Shown piece after piece: positions 1 through 12,859 of a DNA stretch of 64,000 bases (within the stretch, counting starts at the first letter, position 1; each line of letters starts with the position of its first letter). The notes beneath the pieces were generated by a model, which had not been told where the DNA came from, made no database searches, and saw nothing but the letters and a program-made list of their open reading frames with translations. Origin of the DNA: Triticum aestivum (lineage: Eukaryota; Streptophyta; Magnoliopsida; Poales; Poaceae); assembly GCF_018294505.1 (NCBI RefSeq), contig NC_057807.1:135748747-135812746 (forward strand). Direction: 5' to 3'. Both the position numbers and the translations under genes were made by a program.

Positions 1-675
1 GTTGGCTAGTTTTCAAGAAAGTTTATGGTCTATGCTTTAATATTTGAATAGCTTGTTACTTGATCATGAGAAGTTTTATGAGATGAGCTACTATTATGAC
101 ATACAACGATGCTAGAAAAGGTGATTGAAATTATCATTGATCAAACTTATGCACCTGCTAGCATTCACACTTCATAAATTATTTCTTTTATCATTTACCT
201 ACTCGAGGATGAGCGGGAAGTAAGCTTGGGGATGCTGATACGTCTCCAATATATCTATAATTTATGAAGCATTCATGCTATTATATTATCTATTTTGGAT
301 GTTTATGGGATTTACTAAGCACTTTTATATTACTTTTGGGACTAACCTATTAACCGGAGGCCCAGCCCAAATTGTTGTTTCTTGCCTATTTCAGTGTTTC
401 GAAGAAAAGGAATATCAAACAGAGTCCAAATGGAATGAAACCTTTGGGAGAGTTATTTTTGGAACGGAAGCAATCCAGGAGACTTGGAGTGCACATAAGG
501 GAATCAACGAGGAAGCCACGAGGTAGGAAGGCGCGCCCTACCCCCTGGGCGCGTCCACCACCCTCGTGGGCCCCTCGTGGCTCCCCTGACCAACTTCTTT
601 CGCCTATATATGTCCATATACCCTAAAAACATCAGGGAGCATAATAGATCGGGAGTTCCGCCGCCGCAAGCCTCT
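1..675 (+). mobile_element. A1: 3' end of an Athila-type Ty3-gypsy element, truncated
   Basis: Positions 1-235 are the AT-rich 3' untranslated part of an LTR retrotransposon. They end in a purine-rich tract (about 212-235, core AAGCTTGGGGATGC) that would prime plus-strand DNA. An LTR starts at 236 with TGATACGTCTCC. The same tract-plus-LTR junction occurs in inverse orientation at 21128, which supports the call. No coding sequence remains. The left side runs off the window and the right side stops at 671-675 against a copia LTR. A2 is the closest relative in the window. Confidence 0.75.
236..675 (+). repeat. A1 3' LTR, truncated at about 440 bp
   Basis: This LTR begins TGATACGTCTCC and carries blocks also present in the A2 LTRs on the other strand, such as the segment around 340-420 and a GC-rich stretch near 530-590. 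A TATA-like stretch lies at about 605-612. A full LTR of this type would be over 1.4 kb (the A2 5' copy is about 1.49 kb and is itself truncated). The copy breaks off at CCTCT (671-675), five bases also compatible with the adjoining copia LTR, which suggests a microhomology-mediated deletion joint. Confidence 0.7.
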
Positions 676-736
676 ATCATGAATAAGGAAATATGAAATA
701 ACAACTTTATTATTGCCACTAGGGCATATTCCTTCA
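671..736 (-). repeat. Copia-1 3' LTR remnant
   Basis: These 66 bp end in CTAGGGCATATTCCTTCA, the TG end of a BARE-type LTR when read on the minus strand. Immediately to the right lies the matching polypurine tract (minus-strand GTGGGAGAC), as in copia-2 at 56720. The rest of this LTR has been deleted. Confidence 0.75.
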
Positions 737-769
737 GTCTCCCACTTCCACTAGAGTCAGTAAACTAGA

Positions 770-3700
770 TTACATTGTAATGAATCTAACACCCATGGAG
801 TCTTGGTGCTGATCGTGTTTTTCTCGCGGAAGAGGCTTAGTCAATGGGTCTGCTACATTCAGATCCGTATGTATTTTGAAAATCTCTATGTCTCCATCCT
901 TGACCTTTTCATGAATGGAGTTGAAGCGTCTCTTGATGTGTTTAGTTCTCTTGGGAAACCTGGATTCCTTCACCAAGGCAATTGCTCCAGTGTTGTCACA
1001 AAAGATTTTGTTTGGACCCGATGCACTGGGTATTACACCCAGATCGGATATGAACACCTTCATCCAGACTCGTTCATGCGCTGCTTCCGAAGCAGCTATG
1101 TACTCTGCTTCACACATAGATCCTGCCACGCCGCTTTGCCTAGAACTTCACCAAATGACAACTCCACCATTCAATATAAATACATATCCGTTTTGTGACT
1201 TAGAGTCATCCGGATCAGTGTAGAAACTAGCATCAACGTAACCATTTATGACGAGATCTACGTCACCTTCATAAACGAGAAACATATCCTTGGTCCTTTT
1301 CAGGTACTTCAGGATGTTCTTTACCGTTGTATGGTGATCCACTCCTGGATTACTTTGGTACCTCCCTGTGAAACTTATGCAAGGCACACATCAGGTCTGG
1401 TACACAACATAGCATACATGATAGAACATTTGGCTGAGGCATATGAAATGACTTTCATTTTCTCTCTATATTCTGCAGTGGTCGGGCTTTGAGTCTGACT
1501 CAATCTCACACCTTGTAACACAGGCAAGAACCCTTTCTTTGACTGGTCCATTTTGAACTTCTTCAAAACTTTGTCAAGGTATGTGCTTTGTGGAAGTCCT
1601 ATTAAGCGTCTCGATCTATCCCTATAATCTTGATGCCCAATATATAAGCAGCTTCACCGAGGTCTTTCATTGAAAAATTCTTATTCAAGTATCTTTTTAT
1701 GCTATCCAAAAAATCTGTATCATTTCCATTCAATAGTATGTCATCCACATATAGTATCAGAAATGCTACAGAGCTCCCACTCACTTTCTTGTAAATACAG
1801 GCTTCATCGTAAGTCTGTATAAAACCATATGCTTTGATCACCTCATCAAAGCGTATATTCCAACTCCGAGATGCTTGCACAAGTCCATAGATGGATCGCT
1901 GCAGCTTGCACACTTTGTTAGCACATTTAGGATCGACAAAACCTTCTGGTTGCATCATATACAACTCTTCTTTAAGAAATCCATTAAGGAATGCAGTTTT
2001 GATGCCCATTTGCCAGGTTTCATAATTATAAAATGCGGTAATTGCTAACATGATTCGGACAGACTTAAGCATCTCTATGGGTGAGAAAGTCTCATCGTAG
2101 TCAACTCCTTGAACTTGTCAAAAACCTTTTGCGACAAGTCGATCTTTGTAATTAGCGTCAGTCTTCTTCTTGAAGATCCATTTATTCTCAATGGCTTGCC
2201 GATCATCGGGCAAGTCCAACAAAGTCCATACTTTGTTCTCATACATGGATCCTATCTCAGATTTCATGGCTTCAAGCCCTTTATAGGAATCTGGGCTCAT
2301 CATAGCTTATTCATAGTTTGCAGGTTCGCCATGGTCTAATAACATAACTTCCAGGACAGGATTATCGTACCACTCTGGTGTGGACCGTGCTCTGGTCGAC
2401 CTATGAGGTTTAGTAGTAACTTTATCTGAAGTTTCATGATCATTATTATTTGCTTCCTCTCTAGTTGGTGTAGGCATCAAGGGAACAGTTCTCTATGATG
2501 TGCTACTTTCCAATTCGAGAGAAGGTACAATTACCTCATCAAGTTCTACTTTTCCTCCCACTCACTTCTTTCGAGAGAAACTCCTTCTCTAGAAAGGATC
2601 CATTCTTAGCAACAAAAATATTGCCTTCGGATCTGTGGTAGAAGGTGTACCCAATAGTTTCTTTAGGGTATCCTATGAAGACACACTTCTCTGATTTAGG
2701 TTCGCCCTTATCAGGCTGAATCCTTTTGACATAAGCGTCGCATCACCATACTTTAAGAAATGACAGCTTAGGTTTCTTGCCAAACTACAGTTCGTATGGT
2801 GTTGTCTTAATGGATTTAGACAGTTCCCTATTTAATATGAATGCAGTTGTCTCTAATGCATAACCCCAAAATGATAGTGGTAAATCGGTAAGAGACATCA
2901 TAGAGCGCACCATATCTAATGAAGTATGGTTATGACATTCAGACACACCATTACGTTGTGTTGTTCCAGGTGGCGTGAGTTGTGAAACATTTCCACATTG
3001 TTTTAAATGAAGGCCAAACTTGTAACTCAAATATTCGCCTCCACCATCAAATCATAGAAGCTTTATTTTCTTGTTACGGTGATTCTCCACTTCACTCTGA
3101 AATTCTTTGAACTTTTTAAATGTTCCATACTTGTGTTTCATCAAGTAGATATACCCATACCTACTCAAATCATCTGTGAAGGTCAGAAAATAACGATACC
3201 CCCCGCGTGCTTCAACACTCATCGGACCGCATACATCGGTATGTTATTTCCAATAAGTCATTAGCTTGCTCCATTGTTCCGGAGAACGGAGTTTTAGTCA
3301 TCTTGCCCATGAGGCATGGTTAGCAAGTATCAAATGATTCATAATCAAGTGATTCCAAAAGTCCATCCGCATGGAGTTTCTTCATGCGCTTTACACCAAT
3401 ATGATCTAAATGGCAGTGCCATATGTATGTTGCACTATCATTATCAACTTTGCATCTTTTGGCATCAATATTATGAATATGTGTATCACTACGATCGAGA
3501 TTCAACAAGAATAGACCATTCATCAAGGGTGCATGACCATAAAAGATATTAGTCATATAAATAGAACAACCATTATTCTCCGATTTAAATGAATAACCAC
3601 CTCAGAATAAACAAGATCCAGATATAATGTTCATGCTCAACACGGGCACCAAATAAAAATTATTGAGGTCTAAAATTAATCCCGAAGGTAGATGTAGAGG

Positions 3701-4728
3701 TAGTGTGCCAACGGTGATCACATCGACCTTGGAACCATTCCCGACGCGCATCGTCACCTCGTCCTTAGCCAATCTTCATTTATTCTGCAGCTCCTGTTTT
3801 GACTTACAAACATGAGCAACCGAACCAGTATCAAATACTCAGTCGCTACTATGAGCATTAGTAAGGTTCACATCAATAACATGTATATCAAATATACCTT
3901 TGTTCACTTTGCCATCCTTCTTATCTGCCAAGTATTTGGGGCAGTTCCGCTTCCAGTGGCCATTCCCTTTACAGTAGAAGCACTCAGTCTCAGGCTTGGG
4001 TCTAGCTTTGGGCTACTTCCTGGGAGTGGCAACTTGCTTTCCATTCTTCTTGAAGTTCCCTTTCTTTCCCTTGCCCTTTTTCTTGAAACTAGTGGTCTTG
4101 TTAACCATCAACACTTGATGCTCCCTCTTGATTTCTACCTCCGCGGCCTTAAGCATTGCGAAGAGCTCAGGAACCGTTTTGTTCATCCCTTGCATATTAT
4201 AGTTCATCATGAAGCCTTTGTAGCTTGGTGGCAGTGATTGAAGAACTTTGTCAATAACACTATCAACTGGAAGATGAACTGCCAGCTGACTCAAGTGATT
4301 ATGATACCTAGACATTTTGAGTATGTGTTCACCGACATAACTATTCTCCTCCATCTTGCAGCTATAGAACTTGTTGGAGGCTCCATATCTCTCAACCAGG
4401 GCATTTGCTTGAAATATTAATTTCAACTCTTGGAACATCTCATATGCTCCATGATGTTCAAAACATCATTGAAGTCCCGGTTCTAGGCCGTAAAGCATGG
4501 CACACCAAACTATCAAGTAGTCATCAGATCGAGCCTGCCAGACATTCATGTAGTAGCTCCTGCAGTAGGTCTGTCACCTAGCGGTGCATCAAGGACATAA
4601 TTCTTCTGTGCAACAATGAGGATATTCCTCAAGTTACGGACCCAGTCCGTGTAACTGCTACCATCATCTTTCAACTTAGCTTTCTCTAGGAACGCATTAA
4701 AATTCAGGGGAACGGTAGCTCGGGCCAT
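770..4728 (-). pseudogene. Copia-1 gag-pol pseudogene
   Basis: This is the remains of a single copia polyprotein gene, read right to left from an ATG at 4728. Gag occupies about 4013-4728. The zinc-knuckle and protease region follows at about 3800-4000, where the Trp before the DTGS motif has become TGA. The pre-integrase and integrase region lies at about 2785-3556, reverse transcriptase at about 1602-2303 (with a YVDD block near 1740) and RNase H at 770-1566. Open pieces are short and in changing frames. Several stops look like Arg or Trp codons changed by C-to-T or G-to-A transitions. No functional product is expected. The order matches copia-2 gene for gene. Confidence 0.85.
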
Positions 4729-5960
4729 TGATCTACAACATAGATATGCAAAACTATTAAGACTAAGTTCATGATAAATTAAGTTCAATTAATCAAATTA
4801 CTAATGAACTCCCACTTAAATAAGCATCCCTCAAGTTATCTAAGTGATACATGATCCAAATCCACTAACCTATGTCCGATCATCACGTGAGATGGGGTGG
4901 TCATCAATGGTGAACATCTCTATGTTGATCATTTCTACTATATGACTCACGTCCGACCTTTCAGTCTCCAGTGTTCCGAGACCATGTCTGTACATGCTAG
5001 GCTCGTCAAGTTTAACCCAAGTATCCTGCATGTGCAAAACTGTCTTACACCCGTTGTATGTGAACGTAGAGTCTATCACACCCGATCATCACGAGGTGCT
5101 TAGAAACGACGAACTTTGGCAACGGTGCATACTTGGGGAGAACACTTTTATCTTGAAATTTAGTGAAGGGATCATCTTATAATGCTACCGCCGTTCTAAG
5201 CAAAATAAGATGCATAAATGATAAACATCACATGCAATCAAAATACGTGACATGATACGGCCATCATCATCTTGTGCTTTTGATCTCCATCTCCAAAGCA
5301 TCGTCATGATCTCCATCATCACCGGCTGGACACCTTGATCTCCATCGTTGCATCGTGGTCGTCTCGCCAACTATTGCTTCTACAACTATTGCTAACGCAT
5401 AGCGATAACGTAAAGCAATTACATGGCGCTTGCATTTCATACAATAAAGAGACCACCCTAAGGCTCCTGCTGGTTGTCGATATTACAAAACATGATCATC
5501 TCATACATCAACATATATCACATCATATCTTTACCATATCACATCACAACATACCCTGCAAAAACAAGTTAGACATCCTCTACTTTGATGTTGCAAGTTT
5601 TACGTGGGTGCTATGGGCTTCTAGCAAGAACCGCTCTTACCTACGCAGAAACCACAACGGCGATTTATCAGGTTTGTTGCTTTAACCTTCTTCAAGGACC
5701 ATCCGTAGTCAAATTCGATTCAACTAAAGTAGGAGAAACAGACACCCGCCAACCACCTTTATGCAAAACAAGTTGCATGTCACTCGGTGGAACCGGTCTC
5801 ATGTGCGTGGACATGTAAGGTTGGCCCGGGCCGCTTCATCCCACAGTACCGCTGAATTAAAATAAGACGTTGATGGTAAGTAGTATGACTATCACCACCC
5901 ACAACTCTTTGTCTTCTACTCGTGCATATCATCTACGCATAGACCTGGCTTGGATGCCAC
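4729..5960 (-). other. Copia-1 untranslated leader and degenerate primer-binding site
   Basis: This is non-coding sequence between gag and the 5' LTR. It is similar along its length to the copia-2 leader at 60739-61768. Next to the LTR (about 5947-5960) the minus strand reads a degenerate form of TGGTATCAGAGC, the site complementary to initiator Met-tRNA used by copia elements. I see no gene here. Confidence 0.65.
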
Positions 5961-7537
5961 TGTTGGGAAACATTGCACGGAAAACAAAAAAAATTCTACG
6001 CACACGCAAGATCTATCCATGGAGATGCATAGAAACAAGGGGAAGAGCGTGTCTACATACCCTCATAGACCGTAAATGAAAGCATTTAGTAATGCGGTTG
6101 ATGTAGTCGAACTTCTTCGCGGTCCAACCGATCAAGTACCGTACGTACGGCACCTCCGCATTCAACACACATTCAGCTCGGTGACGTTCTCGCCTTCTTG
6201 ATCCAGCAACACAACGAAGTAGTGGATGAGTTCCGGCAGCACGACGGCATCGTGACGGTGGTGGTGATGTTATCTCCAAAGGGCTTCGCCTAAGCCCTCC
6301 GAAAATATGACCGAGGGACAAAACTATGGAGAGGGGTGCCGCACACGGCTAAGAGATTGTCGTGGCTTATGTGTGGCGCCCCCTCCCACATATATATAGG
6401 TGGGGGAGAGGGAGAAGCCAAGGAGGTGCCCCAAGGAGGCCGAATCCTCCTAGGGTTCCTCCCATACCCGCGCCCCCTTACCATATTTGCCGGAGGAGGA
6501 AAGGAAAGGGGGAGAGGGAAGGAAAGGGGAGGTCGAATCCCCCTCCTTCCTTTCTACCATAGGTAGGCTGCCATAGGGGGGTGCGCCATCCCCTTGTGGG
6601 CTAGTGAGCTCCCCTCTAATGGCCCAATCATCCTCCCGGTTGTTTCCCGGAACCCTTCCGGTGATCCGATGACTACCCGGTGCACTCCAAAACTCTTCCG
6701 GTGTCCAAATATCATCGTCCTATATATCAATATTTACCTCTGTACCATTCTGGAGGTCCTCGTCATGTCCGTGATTTCATCCGAGACTCCGAACAACATT
6801 CGGTCACCAAATCATATAACTCATATAACACTATATCGTCAATGAACGTTAAGCATGAGGACCCTACGGGTTCGACAACTATGTTGACATGACCGAGACA
6901 CCTCTCCGTTCAATAACCAATAGCTGAACCTGGATGCCCATATTGGTTCCTACATATTCTACGAAGATCTTTATCGGTCGAACCAAAATGACAACATACA
7001 CAATTCCCTTTGTCTGCCGGTATGTTACTTGCCCGAGATTCGATCGTCGGTATCTCTATACCTAGTTCAATCTCGTTACCGGCAAGTTTCTTTACTCGTT
7101 CCGTAATACATCATCTTGTAACTAACTCCTTAGTCACTTTGCTTGCAAGCTCCTCATGATGTGTATTACCGAGAGGGCCCAGAGATACCTCTTCGATACA
7201 CAGAGTGACAAATTCTAATCTCGATCCATGCCAACTCAACAAAAACCTTCGTAGATACCTATAGAGCATCTTTATGATCACCTAGTTACATTGTGACGTT
7301 TGATAGAACACAAGGTATTCCTCTGGTATTCGGGAGTTGCACGATCTCATGGTTTATTTGACATTCAAGAAAGCAGTAGCAATAAACTGAACGATCATAT
7401 GCTATGCTAACGATGGGTCTTGTCCATCACATTATTCTCCTCATGATGTGATCCCGTTATCAAACAACACATGTCTATGGGTAGGAAACCTTAACCATCT
7501 TTGATCAACGAGCTAGTCTAGTAGAGGCTTACTAGGG
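5961..7537 (-). repeat. Copia-1 5' LTR, inner part
   Basis: It starts on the plus strand with TGTTGGGAAACATTGC at the CA end and runs until the G1 insertion at 7537. Together with 51622-51761 it makes an LTR of about 1717 bp, close to the copia-2 LTRs (1716 and 1744 bp). A TATA-like run lies near 6390-6402, and a purine-rich block lies at about 6485-6530. The last five bases (TAGGG, 7533-7537) are repeated at 51617-51621. Confidence 0.85.
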
Positions 7538-7927
7538 TGTAACGCCCGAATAATTATGCTATAGTGAACCTCTTCTAATGATGCCACGTCACCTCCCTTA
7601 CTGTTGCTAATCTCACGTTAGTTCAAAATGATTCAAATTCAAATTTGAATTATTGACAAACATCAAAAAAATTCAAACATTAAAACTAAAATGTTAGGAT
7701 TGTGGCATAATTACATATACTAAATTAGGTACAACTTTGGTATTTTACTAAAACTAAAGGATATTGAAAATAAAAGAAAACCATAAAGGAAAAATAAATA
7801 AATGGGAAAGGCAAAACAAAAATAGAAATAAAAGGAAAAGGAACCCCCCCTCGCTGGTCCTCGGCCCAGCTGGCCATTGGTCTAGCCAGGTCGGCCTAGT
7901 CGGTGCCCCACTCCCCTCCTCCATATT
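7538..7927 (+). repeat. G1 5' LTR, part 1
   Basis: This is the first 390 bp of the G1 LTR, AT-rich, beginning TGTAACGCCCGAATAATT. It ends in ATATT (7923-7927), the target duplicated by G2. The sequence continues after G2 at 18665. No counterpart survives in the 3' LTR, because that end was lost with the W insertion and later deletion. Confidence 0.75.
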
Positions 7928-8802
7928 TGTAACATCCCAAAATTCTAAATTTTGGAATGTTATAAACAAATAGATAGATTTGATTGATTGTTTGATTGAT
8001 TGCGTGAATTGAGTGAGATTCGAATTCTTTTTGAAAGTTAAATGAGAGGGAATAAAAGGACTTTCCCAAACTTTCATATTGGTTTTCTGATCTTCGTGAA
8101 TTCAAATTCTTTTCAACACAAAGCCCCGGAGAGAAGATGACATGACTTCTTCCATTTATTTAAATGACAAGGGGTGTTGAGAATATTTGAATTTCATTTG
8201 AAAATATTTCCAATTCAGAAACTTTAAGCAACTCAATGATTTTCACGAGAGAAGATAAAATGACTTCTTCAAATTATATGAAATATGAGTTGGGAGTTTC
8301 AAAGAATTAAACTCAAAGCCCCTTTGAATTTATTTTCAATTTGGAATAGATCATCATGCATATTTTATTGCATTTTGGTCGATCCTAGAAATTTCACGCA
8401 ACTCAAGGACCCTTGGAGAGAGTTGGAGATTTCGTTATTTTCATATTTGAGAGTTTTCTCGAATTGAAAAGAGGATCATTTGATTTATTTATTTTATCTT
8501 CAATAATTTTTCCGTTATCAAAAAATATAAGAGAGGGAATAATATGACTTTCCCAAAATATAGGAAAAATGAAGATTTAATAAATAGATCAAACTTTGTT
8601 TTCCGGTGTTTATTCGCATTTTATTCGGATAGGGAAAATTGTGCGTTTTCAAAATTTGCTTTTTAGGTTCCGAGTAAAGTTCATTTTGTTAGACTCATTT
8701 TTAGGAGTCGGAGAAAATTTACCTTATTAGATTTGGAGTTCGTTTAGATCTCGTTTTGTTTTTTTTTTCGAGCGCGGAACAGTTTTTTTTTAAAAAAAAA
8801 AA

Positions 8803-8817
8803 GAGAGAGAGAGAGAG
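8803..8817. repeat. (GA)n microsatellite in G2 5' LTR
   Basis: A short GA run follows a poly-A stretch. The copy in the 3' LTR (16206-16226) is longer, so replication slippage has occurred since insertion. Confidence 0.9.
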
Positions 8818-9057
8818 CGCTCCAGCGACTTGGGCCTAAGGCCCAAGCCACCGAGCCAGCCAGGCCAGAGGCCATCGCGCGCCACGCCCAGGGAGGAGCC
8901 GCACCAGGCGCAAGGCGCCAGGGAGCCGCCGTCCTTTGTGGATTCCTAGTAGGATTCATCTACTTTCGTTTTTTTTTCTAGATCTTTTCCCTCTTTTGTT
9001 TCCTAATCCTAATCTATTTCTTGTCCCCTACCCCAAGCAAAATCCTCCCCTTCCCAA

Positions 9058-9065
9058 TATAAATA
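9058..9065 (+). promoter_or_regulatory. Putative TATA box of G2 5' LTR
   Basis: TATAAATA sits in a CCAATATAAATACCC context and is followed by a pyrimidine-rich leader (about 9072-9120), the usual look of a plant core promoter. The identical box lies at 16463-16470 in the 3' LTR. It is inferred to drive the element's RNA from near 9090. Confidence 0.6.
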
Positions 9066-11260
9066 CCCAAGCACCCCCCCCCCCTCTAAACACATCAAAC
9101 CAACACCTCTCCTCTCCTCTCCGCCGCCCCACGTCGCGCCGCCACACCCCACGCCGCGCCGCCGCACCACCCAAGCCGCGCCTCACCCCGCGCCTCTCAC
9201 CCGCGCCGCCGCCCTTGTGCATCGCCGCCGCGCCCAACCCCGCGCCCTAGTGCCGCCACCGCCGCCATGCGTCACCGCGCCGCCGCCGCCCTGCGTCAAC
9301 GCCGCCGTCGCCGCCGTTCGCCGGAGGTACCGCGCCGCGTCTCTTATTTCCCTCGGTTCGGTTTTTCTTATAAACCGTTCCGATTCTTTTCTTCTCTACC
9401 GATTCGTTTTCTTTCCGATTCTTTCGCTAAACCGTTCCGGTGTTCTAGATCGGTTTTTCGTTTCGATCTCTTTTCCGAAAACCCTAGATTGGTTTTCGTT
9501 CTTCTTTCGGACCGTTCGTCTCAACGAACGTGATCACCGATTATTTCCCGGTTAACGACGTCTGTTCGTATAACCGTTCTTCTTTTTCTTCTCGTCAGAT
9601 TTATTCCGCGATCGCGATCTCAGATCCGATCTTCGTTCTAGTTTATCTTCTCGCTCGTTTATCGGAATCAGGTGATTCAAGCGCCTGGAGTTTCATCTCG
9701 AAACCGCCGTTTCGTCTAATCAACTTGAACAAGCTTTTGCTACAGTAAAATTTTGACCTAGATTCAACTTGCTAGAACCGAGTTGTTTTCTTCCGCCGTT
9801 TGTTTTTCGTCGTTTGTTCGGCTCGTTCTTTCTTTGCAACCGGAGTTCTTAAGTTGAACTTTCTGGTTCGTTCTCTTGTTCGAGTTTTCCCTGTGCATTA
9901 GATGAGTACTTATTGTGTGGTTACTATTGTTTGCTTACGATAGATTGACCGGAGTGTGACGATTAGATCTATCACGAGTTTTGAGTGCGAACCATCTTCA
10001 TCAACTTTGCAGGCAAGTAACACTTGATCATATCTTTCTTACAACCCATGTTTTATTGCATTAGATCCAACCCTCAAACACTTGCATTGTTTAGGATCTA
10101 AATTAAATTGTGGGATTGGGAAGTAGATGAGGTAGTACCTATTACCTGTAGTATTATGAAACCTTTGGGAGTTACTCTACGTTTGCTTATATTGCCATGC
10201 TATGCTAGTAGACGTGGATTGGGTGAGTGATATCCATGGCAGATGTGAGATTGATAATTTTAATGGTTTATCTAAGGTGGCAACTTAAACACACATCTGG
10301 GTGGATTGAGGCACCTGATGTCTATCAGGACTTGCCTGTTTTTTTTTTTGGACCGCAACCCAGGCTCAAAGGGATCATAAGATCTTTCATGCTAGAAACT
10401 TCCGTGTGCAGCCACATGCTACTATGGGCTCTAGCATAGTTGACTAAGTTGTGCGAACTCTTACGGGGTGGACTAGCAGATGTAGGGGATGTAGGTGTAC
10501 CGGTCTACCCCACATGTAAGGTGCTAGTGCTTCTGAAAGACTATGTCTCGGTCATCCGTTTCTCAAACACCATGTAGTGCGAGAAAACAAACGGAGGCGA
10601 TCGAGTCATGTGGGAAAAGTGCGCAAACCTCTGCAGAGTAACAAACTAATCATGATTAGCCGTGTCCCCGGTTATGGACAATTTGAGTATCTAGTACTTG
10701 AATATCATTGTGAATCTCAACATGTTACCTCTAATAAAAGCTATTGGGTTTTAATGAGTACTTTTAATTGGGATTGAGAATGCTGTCAACCATTCTCAAT
10801 GTTTAACAACCACCATGATAGTTAAACAAAATTATTCCTTTGATGTAGGGAAAAATTGGCTTTTCGCAAAACTGTAACCATAGAGCTTTCCACCAGCCAT
10901 ATATGCATGTAGTATAGCCTATTCTTTCATTACTCTCTATGTGTTACATTGCCAGCATATTCCATGTGCTGACCCGTTTTCGGGCTGCAACTTTTCATGT
11001 TGCAGACTTTTCAGACGACGAGTAAGTGGTACGTTAGGGTTACGATTTCCTATACTCAACTTTGCCGTTGGTGTTGATGGGAAACCACAACCTTGTTGCT
11101 TCCGCTATATTTTGGATTGAGGTAATAGTATTTACGTTACTTTATACATGTGATTTACCTCTGTTATAAATCCTTCGAGTACTGTGTGTGTCAGCATACT
11201 GATCCAGGGATGACACATAAGCACAGAGACTTGATCCATTCGGGTCGGGTCGCTACAAGA

Positions 11261-11272
11261 TGGTATCAGAGC
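11261..11272 (+). other. G2 primer-binding site
   Basis: TGGTATCAGAGC starts three bases after the LTR end (11257). This is the standard match to the 3' end of initiator Met-tRNA in many Ty3-gypsy chromoviruses and Ty1-copia elements. Confidence 0.9.
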
Positions 11273-12440
11273 ACATGTTGACTGTAGGACGTGACCCTAG
11301 AAAATGACAAGCCCATAGGAAAGATTTTTCTCTACAACTTTCCCTTTCAAAAGATCTTTTACCTCTCTTCTCTTCTGAGCTTATTCAAAATTCTTTTTAG
11401 TGAGACCATACCCCTTTTCCCTTTTTACCACTCGAAGATTTGACTGATGAGACCACTTCAAGGAGACAAGATATCGGACAACTAAGACCATTTGGAATGA
11501 AGAGGATTTTACCGTGTAAATGGAAACTACAACTGTTGAAGACTCCGAAGACTTGGAGAATTTGAAGGCTCTGAAGAATTCCCAAATTTGTATGACCCAG
11601 GAAGGCTACCTTTATGGAACCTGGCAGACTATGGAAGTTATCAATACCGAGATCAAGGTGTATCGGAGGAAGACCGGAGCATGGAGAGTTATTAACTCAA
11701 AGTTTTGTCAAGAGAACCCTAAGGCAGGAGTTATTAACTCATGGAAATGACAAGAGCAAAAAAAACACGGCTATCCATGATGTTATCGCCCGCCTATGCT
11801 ATTGTCACCGTGCGGAGTTAAGCATGCAGATGCATGGAAGGATTGGATGGTAGAAAGCTGATGGAGCATCTATCTGCAAACGTTGGAGTGTTAACCTTAG
11901 CTGGTGTATTCACCAGGATCTGGAGTGTTACATTAGGAAGTTAAGATGGACCTACAAGAAGCAATATTTGACAATAAGGCAATTGGTGAAGAACTCAGGA
12001 CCCAGAAGCTGAAAGTAGACAAGATGAAGGAGCAAAACATCGAGATACCGGAGATTTGACAGTAACTGAAGGACAGTAGGATCATGGATCATGTCAAGGA
12101 TGTTGAAACCGGCAGTTGGAACGTAACTCCAGAAATATTGAAGGACGTCGCGAGAGACTTCGCGTCAACAGAGATGATCTGGCAAAAGAACTTGAGCAGG
12201 ACAAGCACGATTGGAAGAAGCCATCGGAGACATGAACATGACTTGAAGAGTTTGACGACTTTGAAGATCTATTGACCTTTAGAAGACCAAACCCCTGTTA
12301 CATACATACGTTAGATGCGACGTTTGTGAGCTGTCATTTGTTTGATGTTTTCCGACAGCCACAATAAAATCTGTCTTTTCAAAACTTTTTTTTTGTATTG
12401 AGTGCATCCCTCTCGATCTCTCTTATCCCACCCCAAACCC
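11273..12440 (+). other. G2 leader and unrecognised degenerate sequence
   Basis: This stretch holds several short open pieces (for example 11520-11750 and 12084-12275) that do not resemble known gag sequence and are separated by stops. It may be an untranslated leader or a decayed extra ORF. I cannot assign a function. Confidence 0.5.
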
Positions 12441-12815
12441 ATGGACCCAATAGAGGATGAATGGAGATGAGCTTGTACTCTCTGGACCGATGAGTCAACG
12501 GGAGATGGACCGATGGATTCAGAACATGAGGATCACATGGAGAATAACCCTATAGCCGGAAAGGATATGACCCAGCACGCTCTTCCATTCTTTGAAAGAA
12601 GTGTTGCTACCTGGTGGAGGATGTACCAAACCATCAACGGATGACAAGGAGTAACTACTTGGGAAGAATTTAAGTTGACTTTGCTAAAGTCTCGGTTTGT
12701 GAGCCAGAAGTTGAAGCCTTATGGAAAAGATATGAAGAAACCTTGTGCGTACAAGCTCTGTGGAGAAATAGGACACAACCATAAAGAAAAGAAGGACGAA
12801 TACCCTCATAAGTAG
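12441..12815 (+). pseudogene. G2 gag remnant
   Basis: An ATG at 12441 opens a stretch with several in-frame stops. It contains a retrotransposon gag-like block with an ATWWRMYQ segment around 12607-12637 and an EEFKLTLLKSRF segment near 12664-12700. It ends in a damaged zinc knuckle, where a CAYKLCGEIGH stretch (about 12745-12777) is followed by Lys in place of the last Cys. This is a nucleocapsid-type protein family; the copy cannot encode a working one. Confidence 0.7.
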
Positions 12816-12859
12816 AGGATTATCAAAGGAGTTAGCCGAGGATTTTCAGGGAACTTCGA

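Larger units (their letters stand above)
7928..11257 (+). repeat. G2 5' LTR (3330 bp)
   Basis: This is an unusually long LTR. The first 1.1 kb is AT-rich. A poly-T/poly-A and (GA)n tract follows (about 8753-8817), then a GC-rich block at 9110-9330. The remaining 1.9 kb leads to the PBS. The GC-rich block follows a good TATA box and a CT-rich leader, so transcription probably starts near 9090. That would leave about 2.2 kb of R plus U5. Small reading frames inside the LTR recur in both copies and have no recognisable domain. Confidence 0.9.

Noticed and set aside
9217..9555. Proline/arginine-rich open frame, repeated at 16401-16958
   Set aside because: It lies in the GC-rich part of the G2 LTR in both copies, has no domain, and arises from C-rich composition.
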